Shown here piece after piece: positions 1-10,898 of a DNA stretch of 64,000 nucleotides. A program made the position numbers and the translations under genes. The stretch's first letter is position 1; every line of letters starts with the position of its first letter. The DNA is taken from NCBI RefSeq assembly GCF_963678635.1, contig NC_087070.1, positions 34,239,955 through 34,303,954 on the forward strand, in the 5' to 3' direction. The notes beneath the pieces were generated by a model. That model had not been told where the DNA came from. It ran no database searches and was given only the letters and a program-made list of their open reading frames with translations. This DNA is from Symsagittifera roscoffensis. Taxonomy: Eukaryota; Xenacoelomorpha; Acoela; Convolutidae.

Positions 1-119
1 ACAACACAGGCAGAATTTTGGCAGGAAATTTTATCATTATCTTCAGCTCAGGGGCGGATTTAGGGGGTCGACGCTTCTCCTCCTTTAGGGGATTCAACCC
101 CCTGCTGACTCAAAGGTTC
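1..119 (+). repeat. Truncated copy of a repeat carrying an hAT-like MITE end
   Basis: This stretch is nearly identical to 3994-4112. The shared part includes the sequence outside the hAT-like element (1-48) and the first ~70 bases of the element itself, starting CAGGGGCGGATTTAGG at 49. The copy stops near 119, where a different repeat begins. Because flank and element are shared, the two loci descend from one event that happened after the MITE inserted. No coding potential is seen. Confidence 0.8.
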
Positions 120-788
120 ATCAGAAAAACAATCAGATTATAGATAATAAAAGCTATAGTTTAAATATTTTTGAAATTTTTATAAAGTTTATATAGAACA
201 ATTTTTAAACTTCAGAATAAAATATTGACAAATCCCCCCCTTCTTGAGTATAGCTTAAATTAGTTCAAAGTTTTCACAGGTTGGCAGCCAAACTAGGTAC
301 AATCAATAGTTTATTTAGAGAGCGATAAAAGAGTAGTAATTCCACTTCTATATATATGGAAAGTTAACCGCGTGTTGAGATCTGATCTCGTGATATGAAA
401 ATGCACGATACCGCGTGACATCGTGCGACATTCAATCATGTTCTTATTTTGAACCAAAAAGTGGGAAGTAACTTCTTTATAAAGTGAGAGGTCATTTCTG
501 CAAAACTTAACAAAAGTAAATAGTAATTTTGGTGAGAAAAATGATTTAAAACATTAATCTAGCTAATTAACAGCAAAAATGCAATGCCACATAAAAAGTT
601 TTGAAAACACAATTTTATTTGTATGAAATACAAATTTTACAAAGAATTATTTTTCAGAATTAATACTTGATTGGGGAGGACATTCTAGTTGATAGGTTAC
701 TGGGGGGGGGGGGTTCATCTTAAATTTTAAATTTTTCTGACGAGATAAGAAAGTTTACTGGGAAATAACAAAGAAATTTTTCTATAAT
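120..788 (+). repeat. Dispersed ~670-bp repeat, copy 1
   Basis: Matches 10060-10789 over almost its whole length with small indels. Both copies contain the block starting GAGATCTGATCTCGTGATAT and a run of GC-bearing words (CGATACCGCGTGACATCGTGCGA with one or two changes) that stands out from the AT-rich surroundings. Copy 1 lacks about 50 bases present in copy 2 near 10195-10250. It contains a 12-G run at 702-713. No ORF or terminal inverted repeat is evident, so the class is unknown. Confidence 0.8.
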
Positions 789-1529
789 TTAAAGGTCCTT
801 TAAAGGTACGTTCGTAGTTTTCTACTAATCTTCTATAATATTTTTTTCTCACTTTTCAGTTATATTTTTGTATAAAACAGATGACTTCGAGCGTTAAAGT
901 AAAAAAGAACCTTGAGATCTCCTCTCTTCTCATATTATATTTTTTTTCATATTAAAAAAATCACCATAATTTCAATATCAACAAAGTTATTGGTTATTTG
1001 AAAAAAAAAACAATTTGATTTAAAAAAACAATCAGAATACTTAATAACTTAAGTTTAATTATAAGTTTATTAACTATATTTACATACAAAACTAATTGAC
1101 TAAATAATTTAAAGGGGGTTTACATTTATCAAAAAGCTATACCGTAAAAAAACTAACGCCCAACTGTTAATCCGTCCACTTAAATCCAAGTTTTCATTTC
1201 TAAAATGCCTTCAGCGCATGCGAAGCGTCAAAAAATCAAGTTGTACTTAATTTGCCTCTTGCGTAATCCACAATTTGTCTTCAGGCCGAAATAAGACTTA
1301 GTTTCTCTATTTGACAAATATATGTTGCCAAAACTTGATTGATAGTGTGATAAGCAGTCGATGTACAAGGACACCAACGATAATAAAAGATACTTTATTT
1401 TCTGAACCTGTTTCACCTGATGCGGCCAAAAGTTTGTCTACGAGATTCAACAACAAATTATATTAAACTACAATGCGGTAAACCAAAATTAAGCGCCTCG
1501 AAAAAATTGAATTTTTCTGTTAAAACATT
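789..1529. other. AT-rich stretch without recognisable features
   Basis: Homopolymer-rich A/T sequence. Only short chance frames occur on both strands, and no repeat partner inside the window was recognised. Confidence 0.5.
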
Positions 1530-2199
1530 CCCGTACCCAGTAAATTTTCTACACCAGATCTGAATATTAGTTTTTTTTGGTTTTTTCAGATCTGAAAAAT
1601 CAATGATTCTAGCACAATTTTTGCTATTTATGGTTTTTTTGTACTTGATAACTTTTGTTAGCTACTGGCAGGTAATCTGCAAAGTCTCGAATAGGAGACT
1701 GCCAAATTATGTTTACCCAAGCATGAGAAAAACATTGGAAACGCATAAAAAGCGCATGAAAATCAAAAATTTGTCAGATCTTCTAACAGTTTTTGAAAAA
1801 GTTTTAACACAGTTGAAGAAGAATTTTAAGTCCAAAAAAACAGTTTTTCATACCGCTAGCTAATCTGAACAAAATTGTGTATTGCAGAAACATAAAAAAA
1901 ACTCAATTTTTTGCTTGAAATGCATAAATTATAAGTTAACAAAGGATTTCTCAGTTTGATTTCAGGTCTCAAATTTTGTTTTTCAAGGTTATTTCTGATC
2001 TGAAATTTTTTTCATTCAGATCCAAATTTCAGATCTGAAATTTTTTAAATTTTATATCAAGATCTGAATTAATGAATTTCAGATCTGAAATTTGTAAATT
2101 TATACAAAGATCTGAATTAATGAATTTTAGATCTGAGAATCAACTTATATAAGAAATAAAGAGTTTCAGATCTTGCACAGAAAATCCCCTGGGTACGGG
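1530..2199. mobile_element. MITE with CCCGTACCC terminal inverted repeats and AGATCTGA arrays
   Basis: The left end starts CCCGTACCCAG followed by AATTTTCT and CAGATCTGAA. The right end is its imperfect reverse complement, ending GGGTACGGG at 2199. The inverted repeat is about 35 bases. Subterminal copies of (C)AGATCTGAA(T) occur at about 1580-1600 and repeatedly at 2025-2170. No transposase is encoded; a short open frame at 1603-1863 has no recognisable domain. I could not define a clear target-site duplication. Similar termini flank the element at 50202-51295. Confidence 0.65.
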
Positions 2200-2399
2200 T
2201 TTGACTAAGTCCCCAAACACAAAATTTTTGTACATGTCAACTGGGTTTGAAATTGATGCTTTATAAGTCTCAATGTCGCCATGAACGCTCTCTAATTGGC
2301 CTTGATCAATCATGCTTTGTGAATTGGGAAAGTCACATTTCAAAAATGTTTTTTTTTGCAAAACATGAAATTACCAAAATCCTAAAAACTTTACAAAAA

Positions 2400-3045
2400 C
2401 TAATTGGAGTTAAAATATCTTTTCAAATTTGAACTCAGGGAGTCGATATCATCTTCAATAAGGAATAAAAAGATTTTGTCAAAAAGTATTATTCGATCGG
2501 CAAAAATTGCTTGAATAAAAAAAATCACATCGAGCATAAATATTCCGTTTTCTTCGAAAGTTGGAACCAAACTTTTCATGAGCAGCAGTGCATTTAGAGG
2601 GATGCAATCAATCGAACTAAAGAAAGTCGGCCAACTGACGCGCTTGATAATTTCGCAAACAGAGTTTTTGGCACGTTGACATGCCACACATGCTACTTTT
2701 GATAAACATTTAAATGGACATTTTACTGTTAATAAAAAATCTTCTTCTAATTGTTCCGACTTTTGAAGCGAGTGACAGAATATTTGAGCTCGAGGTGTTT
2801 TTTTCTCCAGACAAAAATCAACCTGTGAACTAAAATTTTTAAATTAGGGCAACCGAAAGGTGTTGAGGAGTTCAATTTAAGAAAATACTACATCTGTGAT
2901 CAGTTTTCGCTCAATAATGGGGTTCTAAAGACTACCAATTAGATCAAATTGTGATAATTAACTCGCAATTTATAATGTGCTATTCGCGCATAATCAGAGA
3001 TTTAACCTGTCCTAAAAATCGTTCCAAATTGAATTCAGGCTTGCT
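2400..3045. repeat. Two fragments of the ~0.5-kb dispersed repeat
   Basis: 2400-2580 resembles the distal part of the repeat seen at 13930-14064 (direct orientation; words like AAATATTCCG, TTCTTCGAAAGT and GGAAC). 2752-3045 resembles the reverse orientation of the same family (compare 63046-63340), including TGTGATCAGTTTTCG and ATCGTTCCAAATTG. Both are diverged. Short antisense frames here look like chance. Confidence 0.5.
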
Positions 3046-3201
3046 GTTTTGTCTATTTACCACTTTTCTATTGGCAAATTATATCAGTATGTACTTTACA
3101 TAAGAAGCGGGGGTTGGTTTTTGAAAGACTAATCTAAAAAAAATTTTTTTCATTTTTGAAAATTTCATCAATGTTTTTGAATTAGTATAGTACTGAGGAC
3201 T

Positions 3202-3525
3202 CAGTGGTGGATCTAGATTTTTTTCGAGGGGGGAGGGAGTGGGGATGATCGAAAAAAATTTCAAAATTTTGTCAGTTTTCTTTTAGGTCGAGCAAATTGA
3301 TTTTCTGAGCTCTACAAAACCACTATAAAGACCCCATGCTGAGCAAAAGTTCAGCGCCGCAGAAAATTTTAGAAAAAAAAGGCCAAAAAGGCGTCTTAAG
3401 GCGCTTTTTGGAAAGTCTTGCCAAAAAAAATGCGTTTTTCCCCTCAAAATTAGCATTTTTTGGCGCCGGGGGTGCTTTTCAAAAAAATTTAGGGTCAGTC
3501 GGCCAAAAACGGATACCAAAATAGT
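3202..3525 (-). mobile_element. hAT-like MITE fragment, inverted orientation
   Basis: Begins CAGTGGTGGATCTAGATTTT, the reverse complement of the terminal pattern at 4401-4421. The interior shares words such as GAGCTC, AAAATCAATTTG and GTCGACC (in reverse) with 4200-4380. The far end is degraded and no 8-bp duplication was found, so it is treated as truncated. Confidence 0.5.
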
Positions 3526-3993
3526 AGGAACACGGGAACCGCTGGTGACAGTACTCCATGGAGATTAAAAAAACCCCGGATTATTCAGGATCTTACCCTT
3601 TTTACGTTATAACAGGTTTTAACCGAAAAAATTCAAAATTTGATTTCATCCCCGTTTTGCATGTCAATTTAGCAAGATGAGTTTCCACACAGAAAGAAAA
3701 AGAAAAAGAAATACTGATCCGCGACTCTGATTAAACAAAGACTTTAAACTGAATACGCAACTCGATGGCTTTTTCGACTTATGAGCAGGGGTAAAAAAAG
3801 AGTTTTTTGTTCTTAAAAACATGTTTGTTTTTTTTAGCTTCTCTGGCCAACAATAATGAAAAAGCAATTTCAGAAACCGTCAGTTTTTGTCTTATAACAC
3901 ACATAAACCACTATATTTGGAAGGTTTACGTCTGTATTTTCTTACACTCACGCAGTTTTATCTTCAGAATATTGAGACTTCACATGACATTAC
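3526..3993. other. No gene seen
   Basis: AT-rich sequence with chance frames only. From about 3994 the sequence becomes the repeat shared with 1-119. Confidence 0.4.
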
Positions 3994-4041
3994 ACAACAC
4001 AGGCAGAATTTTGGCAGGAAATTTTATCATTATCTTCAGCT

Positions 4042-4421
4042 CAGGGGCGGATTTAGGGGGTCGACGCTTTTCCTCCTTTAGGGGATTCGACCCCCTGCTG
4101 AATCAAAGGTTCCCTCTTTTGTACCCTTTTGAGATACCCAAATTATGCGACGGACCCTAAACATTGTCTAAAGGCGCCGTTGGCGCCAATATATACTAAT
4201 TCTGAGGGGGGAGCGCGCGCCAAAAAAGCGCGTTTTTTTTTGGTCAAAATTTTCCAAAAAGAGGCTAAAAACACTTTTTTGAAAATTTGACCTAAGCAGG
4301 GTCTTTTAAAGCTTTGGGAGAGCTCGGAAAATCAATTTGGTCGACCTAAAAAGAAGGTCGACAAAATTTTCGAAAACTTTTCGAAAATCCACCCATCGAG
4401 AAAATCCTAGATCCGCCTCTG
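4042..4421 (+). mobile_element. Non-autonomous hAT-like MITE with 8-bp target duplication
   Basis: The left end reads CAGGGGCGGATTTAGG and the right end reads CCTAGATCCGCCTCTG, imperfect inverted repeats of the CAG..CTG type usual for hAT elements. The direct repeat CTTCAGCT occurs at 4034-4041 and again at 4422-4429, an exact 8-bp duplication as expected for hAT. The element is 380 bp and encodes nothing. Copies or pieces lie at 49-119, 3202-3525 and 15078-15152. Confidence 0.85.
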
Positions 4422-5244
4422 CTTCAGCTGGAGATTCTTCTGTAAAACTTTTTGATGTTTTTTAGGACATGTATATGTTTTTGCTCACATTTTTTTAAGT
4501 TGATTTTGAACAAGTACATTTTCAAAAAAGTAACAAAAAAAACTCAACAGATCATTAGATTTATTTTCCAAACAAAGATTATTTACAATAACAAAACTAA
4601 CATACATTTGAAACTCCGATTCACTATTCCCCCGTTTTAAACCCCCCCCCCCTCTCTACGATCAATAGAAACAAACAAACTTCCAACCCAATCGAGAAAG
4701 AATTCAAGCAAAGCCGATTTATTTTTCAAACTTCCACCCCCTCCTTGCAAAGTGGGGGGAAATAAGAGTTACGAAGATCCTCTAATCAGAAATTTTGATC
4801 TCTTTATCTGTTAATAGAAAAGTAGTACAGAACATTTGAAGGCTCTTTTCCAGTCCCCCCCATTTCAAAATACAGAATGAAGAACAATTCTGTTCATAAT
4901 TGTCCATTTGTTCACCACGTCAAATTTCATTGCATTATGGCAATGTTAAATAAGTTTTTCAAATTTGAATTTGAAGGGGGGAAACTGGAAAAGAGCCCGT
5001 ATGAAAATGTTTTAACTGTTGGATTTTTGGGATCTACTTAGCAATCCCCCTTTCAAGAAGGGGGGAGGATTGTTAAGCAGATTACTTGCAGCGAATTTTC
5101 AGCCAATCAGAATACAGCAAAATTCGAATTTACGTACATTGATCTAGTGCGAATTTACTGTTTTTATTTACAGGGGTGGAGATTCCTTTTAGTAAATACA
5201 ATAGGGGGTGGGGGAAGATTGTTAAGCAGATCCGACAGTTTGTT
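4422..5244. other. Gene-free stretch with C/G homopolymer words
   Basis: AT-rich DNA with several short C or G runs (for example CCCCCCCCCC near 4641-4650). The part around 5037-5120 (TTGTTAAGCAGATTAC and AGCCAATCAGAAT) resembles 60815-60880 and is probably another diverged repeat. Confidence 0.4.
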
Positions 5245-5912
5245 TTACTTTGAGAAGCCATATTTTTTTCGTTTTTCCCTCTGAATCTCGTAGACACTTT
5301 TTTCCCGTCTGTAGTCATACACCTTTTTAGTCATACATCTTTTCCTTTTTACTACTTTACGAAACATTTTTTCGGTGAATTCTGCAGTCGGCTTGGAGCA
5401 CACAAATCCACTTTCTGCTTCGCATTCAGTGTCAAACACTTCTCGAACATTCTAAAAATTAGTTCTTTTTTGTCTGAACTCATTTTTTGTCCCGCAAGTT
5501 TTCTCTGAAATCCTGAAATGCTTTGACTTTTTGAAATGACGTCCAAAACTTGCATTGCAAGTGGGTTGTTTAAGTTGAAAGCATTTTGAGTCAAATTCTT
5601 AGCTGACGTTTTCGGAAACGTTTTCTTCTTAACAATTAACAGATTGTATAAATCCAAAAAGCCTGTAAATACTGGTGTCGTAACATTATAACGAAAACAT
5701 TGAATCGCAACTTTTCCAAGGTGTTCGTGACAATAAATTTCCAGATATGGTAGTTTAGATTCGTGTCCGATGTTTCTCAACTGAATTCGAAAAGCGCCAC
5801 CATTTCGCTCTCCTACCACCACAAATGAGTGTGAAATTTCATCGGCAGATATTTTTTCACCGCTCATCATTGGAATGAAATGGAAAAAATAATGAACTCT
5901 TATTTGTTGCAC
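5245..5912 (-). CDS. Orphan coding segment of unknown function, probably broken or partial
   Basis: Reading leftwards, a frame open from about 5912 runs to 5352 (about 186 codons, no ATG at its upstream edge; first ATGs about 20 codons in). A second frame covers roughly 5455-5245 and ends in a Lys/Arg-rich tail (KRKRCMTKKVYDYRREKS). The second frame begins just after TTTTTAG, so it could be a separate exon using that AG as acceptor, or one protein with a one-base shift near 5455. Composition is protein-like: mixed hydrophobic and charged residues, less low-complexity than nearby chance frames. I do not recognise a domain. It lies just upstream of the tandem duplication starting at 6009. Confidence 0.4.
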
Positions 5913-6008
5913 AGTAAAACGTTTTGAGTGTATTTGCTTTGCTGCCTTTTCTCTCTTAGCTGGCAGTGCAGATTAATTTTTTATGGATTTCTGTGCGTTT
6001 TGCTTATC

Positions 6009-7325
6009 TCTGTTTTTGTTTCCGAAAAACAATTTCTTAAGCCAAAAAACAGGCATAAAGCAAATGCAGCTCTTTTTTTATTAAGAGTCCCGAAACTTAA
6101 TTTTTCTGTTATGATAATTGGATCTTAGTACTCGGGTCTGATTGGTAGAGGTTAATTCCAAGGGTGGAAAACCTTGACAGAAATGGCCCTAAATTGCCAC
6201 CGAGCTAAAATTTTGAGGAAAATTTATTTTTATTTTGGCAAAAAAATAAGGCTCGATGATGCACCAGGGTCGGATCTGAACTTCCAGATTTTTTTGAAAT
6301 AGTTTTTTTTCTAGGTTATTTATTTTCGAGCCCTCTATAAACTCCAAAAAGTTCTTTTTACTGAACTCTGTAAAAAGGAACAATTTGAAGCGCCTGGTCA
6401 ATTGTAAAATCTAGGAAACAAGATAATTGAAAAAACTCGCAATCATTTTAGCCGGAATAAGAAACGGCGACATTAATTCTCCTCAAAAAGCGTAAAATTT
6501 TATTCCAAATGTCTCATTTCAACAGATAGTTTTTCCCGGTCGTTGATAATATTCACTTCTAACTTAATGTTAACATGCTAAGCATATAAAGAATTGATAC
6601 AGAATGGTTTGATCATTAAATTGGTAGAACTTCCAGTTTTTTGAGCGAGCATTTTTTTCATACGCAAATAAACACAAAACGTTGTTTTTTAAAAGCAAAA
6701 AAAAATAATAGATGAACACGCTGAGCTAGACTGTTGAAATATTTTCTACCCACACTCTGGAGCAGCGGCAACGAATATCGAAAAGTCATCGATGGCATTC
6801 CCTGTTTTTTTTTCACAGCGAAGGTCTATTGAGCAGTAATAACATGAAAAAATTAATTGAAACATAATAAAATGGTTTTAAAATAATTGAGATTTCTGTG
6901 AAAACCATCTCCCCACAGACCATATAAAGTACAAAGTGATAGATTTTGGTCCTAGTAGCAAATCAGTTATGGCAAACAAGCTTCTTTCAACCAATTTGGA
7001 ACAAATTCAAGGACTAATTAAGTCTCTGTTTACGTGCGAACTATATCGCGAGTTAGTTGTACCAAATTCGGCAAAATGGCATTTTAAACTCTCTATAACT
7101 TCATGAAAACTGATCATAGGTGAAGTATCTTTTTAAATTCATGCTCAGGACAACAATATCATGTTTTTGCGCGAAGAAATGGATTTAAATACAATTTTAG
7201 TCCAATTTTGTTGTCTGAGCGTAAAATTGGAGTCAATTATATCGACAATAGTTAGGACCACCACGAGAAACCATTATAATAGATTTTTTTGCTTAAAAGC
7301 GATATTGCACTGTTTGATTCCTGCC
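6009..7325 (+). repeat. Tandem duplication, unit 1
   Basis: Starts TCTGTTTTTGTTTCCG and ends GATTCCTGCC, and is directly followed (after 5 bases) by a second unit of about 95% identity at 7331-8790. Its internal part (about 6795-7160) resembles the ~0.5-kb dispersed repeat, with AACATGAAAA, CATCTCCCCACA and a diverged copy of the CGCG hairpin region. No gene is apparent. Confidence 0.85.
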
Positions 7326-7330
7326 CTTTT

Positions 7331-8790
7331 TCTGTTTTTGTTTCCGAAAAACAATTTCTTAAGCCAAAAAACAGGCATAAAGCAAATGCAGCTCTTTTTT
7401 ATTAAGAGTCCCGAAACTTAATTTTTCTGTTATGATAATTGGATCTTAGTACTCGGGTCTGATTGGTAGAGGTTAATTCCAAGGGTAGAAAACCTTGACA
7501 GAAATGGCCCTAAATTGCCACCGGGCTAAAATGTTGAGGAAAATTTATTTTTGTTTTGGCAAAAAAGTAAGGCTCGATGATGCACCAGGGTCGGATCTGA
7601 AGTTCCAGATTTTTTTTAAATTGTTTTTTTTTCTAGGTTTATTATTTTCGAGCCCTCTATTAACTCCAAAAAGTTCTTTTTACTGAATTCTGTAAAAAGG
7701 AACACTTTGAAGCGCCTGGTCAATTGAAAAATCTAGGAAACAAGATAAAAGAAAAAGCTCGCAATCATTTTAGCCGGAACAAGAAACGGCGACATTAATT
7801 CTCAGATGACAAACGAAGAACAAAAGTTGGTCTTTTTCGGCTTCTAATATTTCAAATAAAAATTACTTCATTTTTGCGTTAAGTGAAGTTTTTTACTATT
7901 TGAAAATTTTCTAACTGGTAGTTTTAAATTATTCCGCACGTTAATTTACCTCAAAAAGCGTAAAATTTTATTTTAAATGTCTCATTTCAACAGATAGCTT
8001 TCCCGACCGTTGATAATATTGACTTGTAACTTAATGATAACATGCTAAGATATAAAAAATTGATACAGATTGGTTTGATCATTAAATTGGTAGAACTTCC
8101 AGTTTTTTGAGCGAGCATTTTTTTCATACGCAAATAAACACAAAAAGTTGTTTTTTAAAAGAAAAAAAAATTAATAGATGACCACGCTGAGCTAGACTGT
8201 TGAAAAATTTTCTACCCACACTATGGAGCAGCGGCAACGAACATCGAAAGTCATCGATGGCATTCCCTGTTTTTTTTTCACAGCGAAGGTCTATTGAGCA
8301 GTAATAACATGAAAAAATTAATTGAAACATAATAAAATGATTTCAAAATAATTGAGATTTCTGTGAAAACCATCTCCCCACAGACCATACAAAGTACAAA
8401 GTGATAGGTTTTACTCCTAGTAGCAAATCAGTTATGGCAAACAAGCTTCTTTCAACCAATTTGGAACAAATTCAAGGACTAATTATGTCTCCGTTTACGT
8501 GCGAACTATATCGCGAGTTAATTGTACCAAACTGGTCAAAATGGCATTTTAAACTCTCTATAACTTCATGAAAACTGATCATAGGTGAAATATCTTTTCA
8601 AATTCATGCTCAGGACAACAATATCATGTCTTTGCGGGAAGAAATAGATTTAAATACATTTTTAGTCCAATTTTGTTGTCTGAGCGTAAAATTGGAGTCG
8701 ATTATATCGACAATAGCCTAGACCACCACGAGAAACCATTATAATAGATTTTTTTGCTTAAAAGCGGGATTGCACTGTTTGATTCCTGCC
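7331..8790 (+). repeat. Tandem duplication, unit 2
   Basis: Direct repeat of 6009-7325 with the same boundaries. It carries about 145 extra bases at about 7802-7949, absent from unit 1. The junction words TTAATTCTC and TTAATTTACCTC on either side suggest loss from unit 1 between short homologies. Short frames inside are shared with unit 1 but are not recognisable proteins. Confidence 0.85.
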
Positions 8791-8859
8791 TAATTTCTGA
8801 ACAATTTTGTATGCATCGTTTTTTATTTGAAATCAGCTCAATTTGAAAAAAAAAACTGC

Positions 8860-9340
8860 TTGAATATTAGGGCAAAGTCCTGAAAGTTCCGGCTGCACTT
8901 AAGGTTAATTGAAACGTTTTTTTTGGTTGAGTAATTTTCAAAAAATTTGAGAATTTTTTTTGTTCATTTTATCCCCCCCACACGCTATGTAAAAAACTCA
9001 GAAAGTTTTTAGCGTCTCGTACTGTGATAGAAGGATTAATTTGCAGGCCTCAATATAAAATTGAAACGCAATAATTCGCTTCTTACGCGTGTTGTAAGTA
9101 CGCAATATATTGCACTTCAATTATCCGGAATTGGACAAAATATCAATTTTCAAACGCTCGTAATCTAACAAAAAAAGTTCATAGGTGAAATATCATTTTG
9201 AATTTGAGGTAAGAATAAAAATATACCTCGGATGGCATAGAAAAATTTTTTCCAAAACTTTTAAGTAACAAGTCAAAAAATGACTGAATAAAAAAACCAC
9301 ACCAAGCATAGATATTTCGCACTTTCTTCGAAAGTCGGAA
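8860..9340 (+). repeat. Diverged copy of the ~0.5-kb dispersed repeat
   Basis: Starts with AGTCCTGAAAGTTCCGGCTGC, includes ATCCCCCCCACACGCTATGT and GTCTCGTACTGTGATAG, and ends with AGCATAGATATTTCGCAC and TTCTTCGAAAGTCGGAAC. It is closest to the copy at 62060-62540, suggesting a subfamily. Non-coding. Confidence 0.55.
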
Positions 9341-10059
9341 CAATCAATTTCAAAACTGAAGTTTTATTCGTTCTGTCCGGATAAATGAAATAGTCCTGTG
9401 ACAGCGTAGTATTTTTTTGTCTCTCAAAACAGAAAAAAAGGAATAAATTGTCAGAAAGAAGAGTGCTACTTCACTCAACAAATGTTTTGATAGACAAAGT
9501 TTCTGAGAAAAATTATTGTTGTCAAATTGTGAAAACTGCTTAAAAGCAATAATTTAACATGCCAGGAAACTCCATCTGAAAATTTTTTCAACTCACACTA
9601 CCTGATCAATATTTTAAAACAGGCGAAGGTAAAATTGGCCCGCACTTCGTGCTCTGAGCTAAAATACAAGATAATTTGAAAAACATCATCAACTGTTAAG
9701 AGAAATTGGCGATTAAATTATGACACTGCAATTAAATAATCTTTCAGTCCCCTTGTTTGGCAACACATATTTACCTGATCTGCTGGTTTTATTTTCGGTC
9801 ACTATTGGAATGAATGCTCTGATTTTAGTGGCTTTCGTTGAGAAATTCGCACGATTAATTTCAATTGTTTAAATACTCTATACGATTGGCTGCTATTGTT
9901 TTTCCATCATTAGGTCCCCGAATTATCAGGGTTTCCAGCTACTAGTAATCCTCGGCAAAAAGAATCATCTTCTAGGAAACTTTTTGCTAACTAGAACAAT
10001 GCGTTGTATTGCTATGCAAGGTAGTTACACTTCAAGGATAATTGGGCTTTGAAATTTGA
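9341..10059. other. No gene or repeat recognised
   Basis: AT-rich sequence with no open frame worth reporting. Confidence 0.4.
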
Positions 10060-10789
10060 CATCAGAAAAGCAATCAGATTATAGATAATAAAAGCTATAG
10101 TTTTACAATTTTTGATTTTTTTATAGAACAAATTTTAAACTTTTTATAAATTTTTTTAAATCAAACTTCAGAAAAAAATACTGACAAATCTCTCTCGCCC
10201 CTCCAAATTGATTTAGGGGGCAAAAATATGGCTTTTTCCTCTGATATTTTGAGTATAGCCTAAATTAGTTCAAAGTTTTCACATGTTGGCAGCCAAACTA
10301 GGCACAATCAACAGTTTATTTAGGGAGCGATAAAAGAGTAGTAATTCCACTTCTCAATATATGGAAAGTTAACCGCGTGTTGAGATCTGATCTCGTGATA
10401 TGAAATTGCGCGATACCGCGTGACATCGTGCGATATTCAATCATGTTTTCATTTTGAACCAAAAAGTGGGAAGTAACTTCTTTATAAAGTGAGAGGTCAT
10501 TTCTGCAAAACTTAACAAAAGTAAATAGTAATATTGGTTAGAAAAATGATTAAAAACATTAATCTAGCTAATTAACAGCAAAAATGCAATGCCACATAAA
10601 AAGTTTTGAAAACACAATTTTATTTGTATGAAATACAAATTTTACAAAAAACTACATTTCAGATTTAATACTTGATTGGGGAGGACATTCTATGGTAGGT
10701 TACTAAGAGAGGGGATTTTACGGTTTATCCTAAATGTTTCTGACGAGATATGAATGTATACTGGGAACAAAGAAATTTTTCCTATAATC
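10060..10789 (+). repeat. Dispersed ~700-bp repeat, copy 2
   Basis: Full-length partner of 120-788, in the same orientation. It starts CATCAGAAAAGCAATCAG and ends near TTTTTCCTATAATC. It retains ~50 bases that copy 1 has lost and lacks copy 1's 12-G run. Confidence 0.8.
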
Positions 10790-10898
10790 AGCTCACATTA
10801 ACTAGAGTTTAGTGAATGTTATCAGTTTTGAACTTTTCTCCTTTTTTGGTAAGGTGAATTGTATCCAAATTTTTGGACAACAGTTTATGGACAACAGT

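Noticed and set aside
3202..3560. Complete hAT-like element
   Set aside because: One terminus is clear, but no matching far end and no 8-bp duplication were found.
3807..4160. 117-codon plus frame
   Set aside because: Half of it lies in the duplicated repeat and hAT-like MITE.
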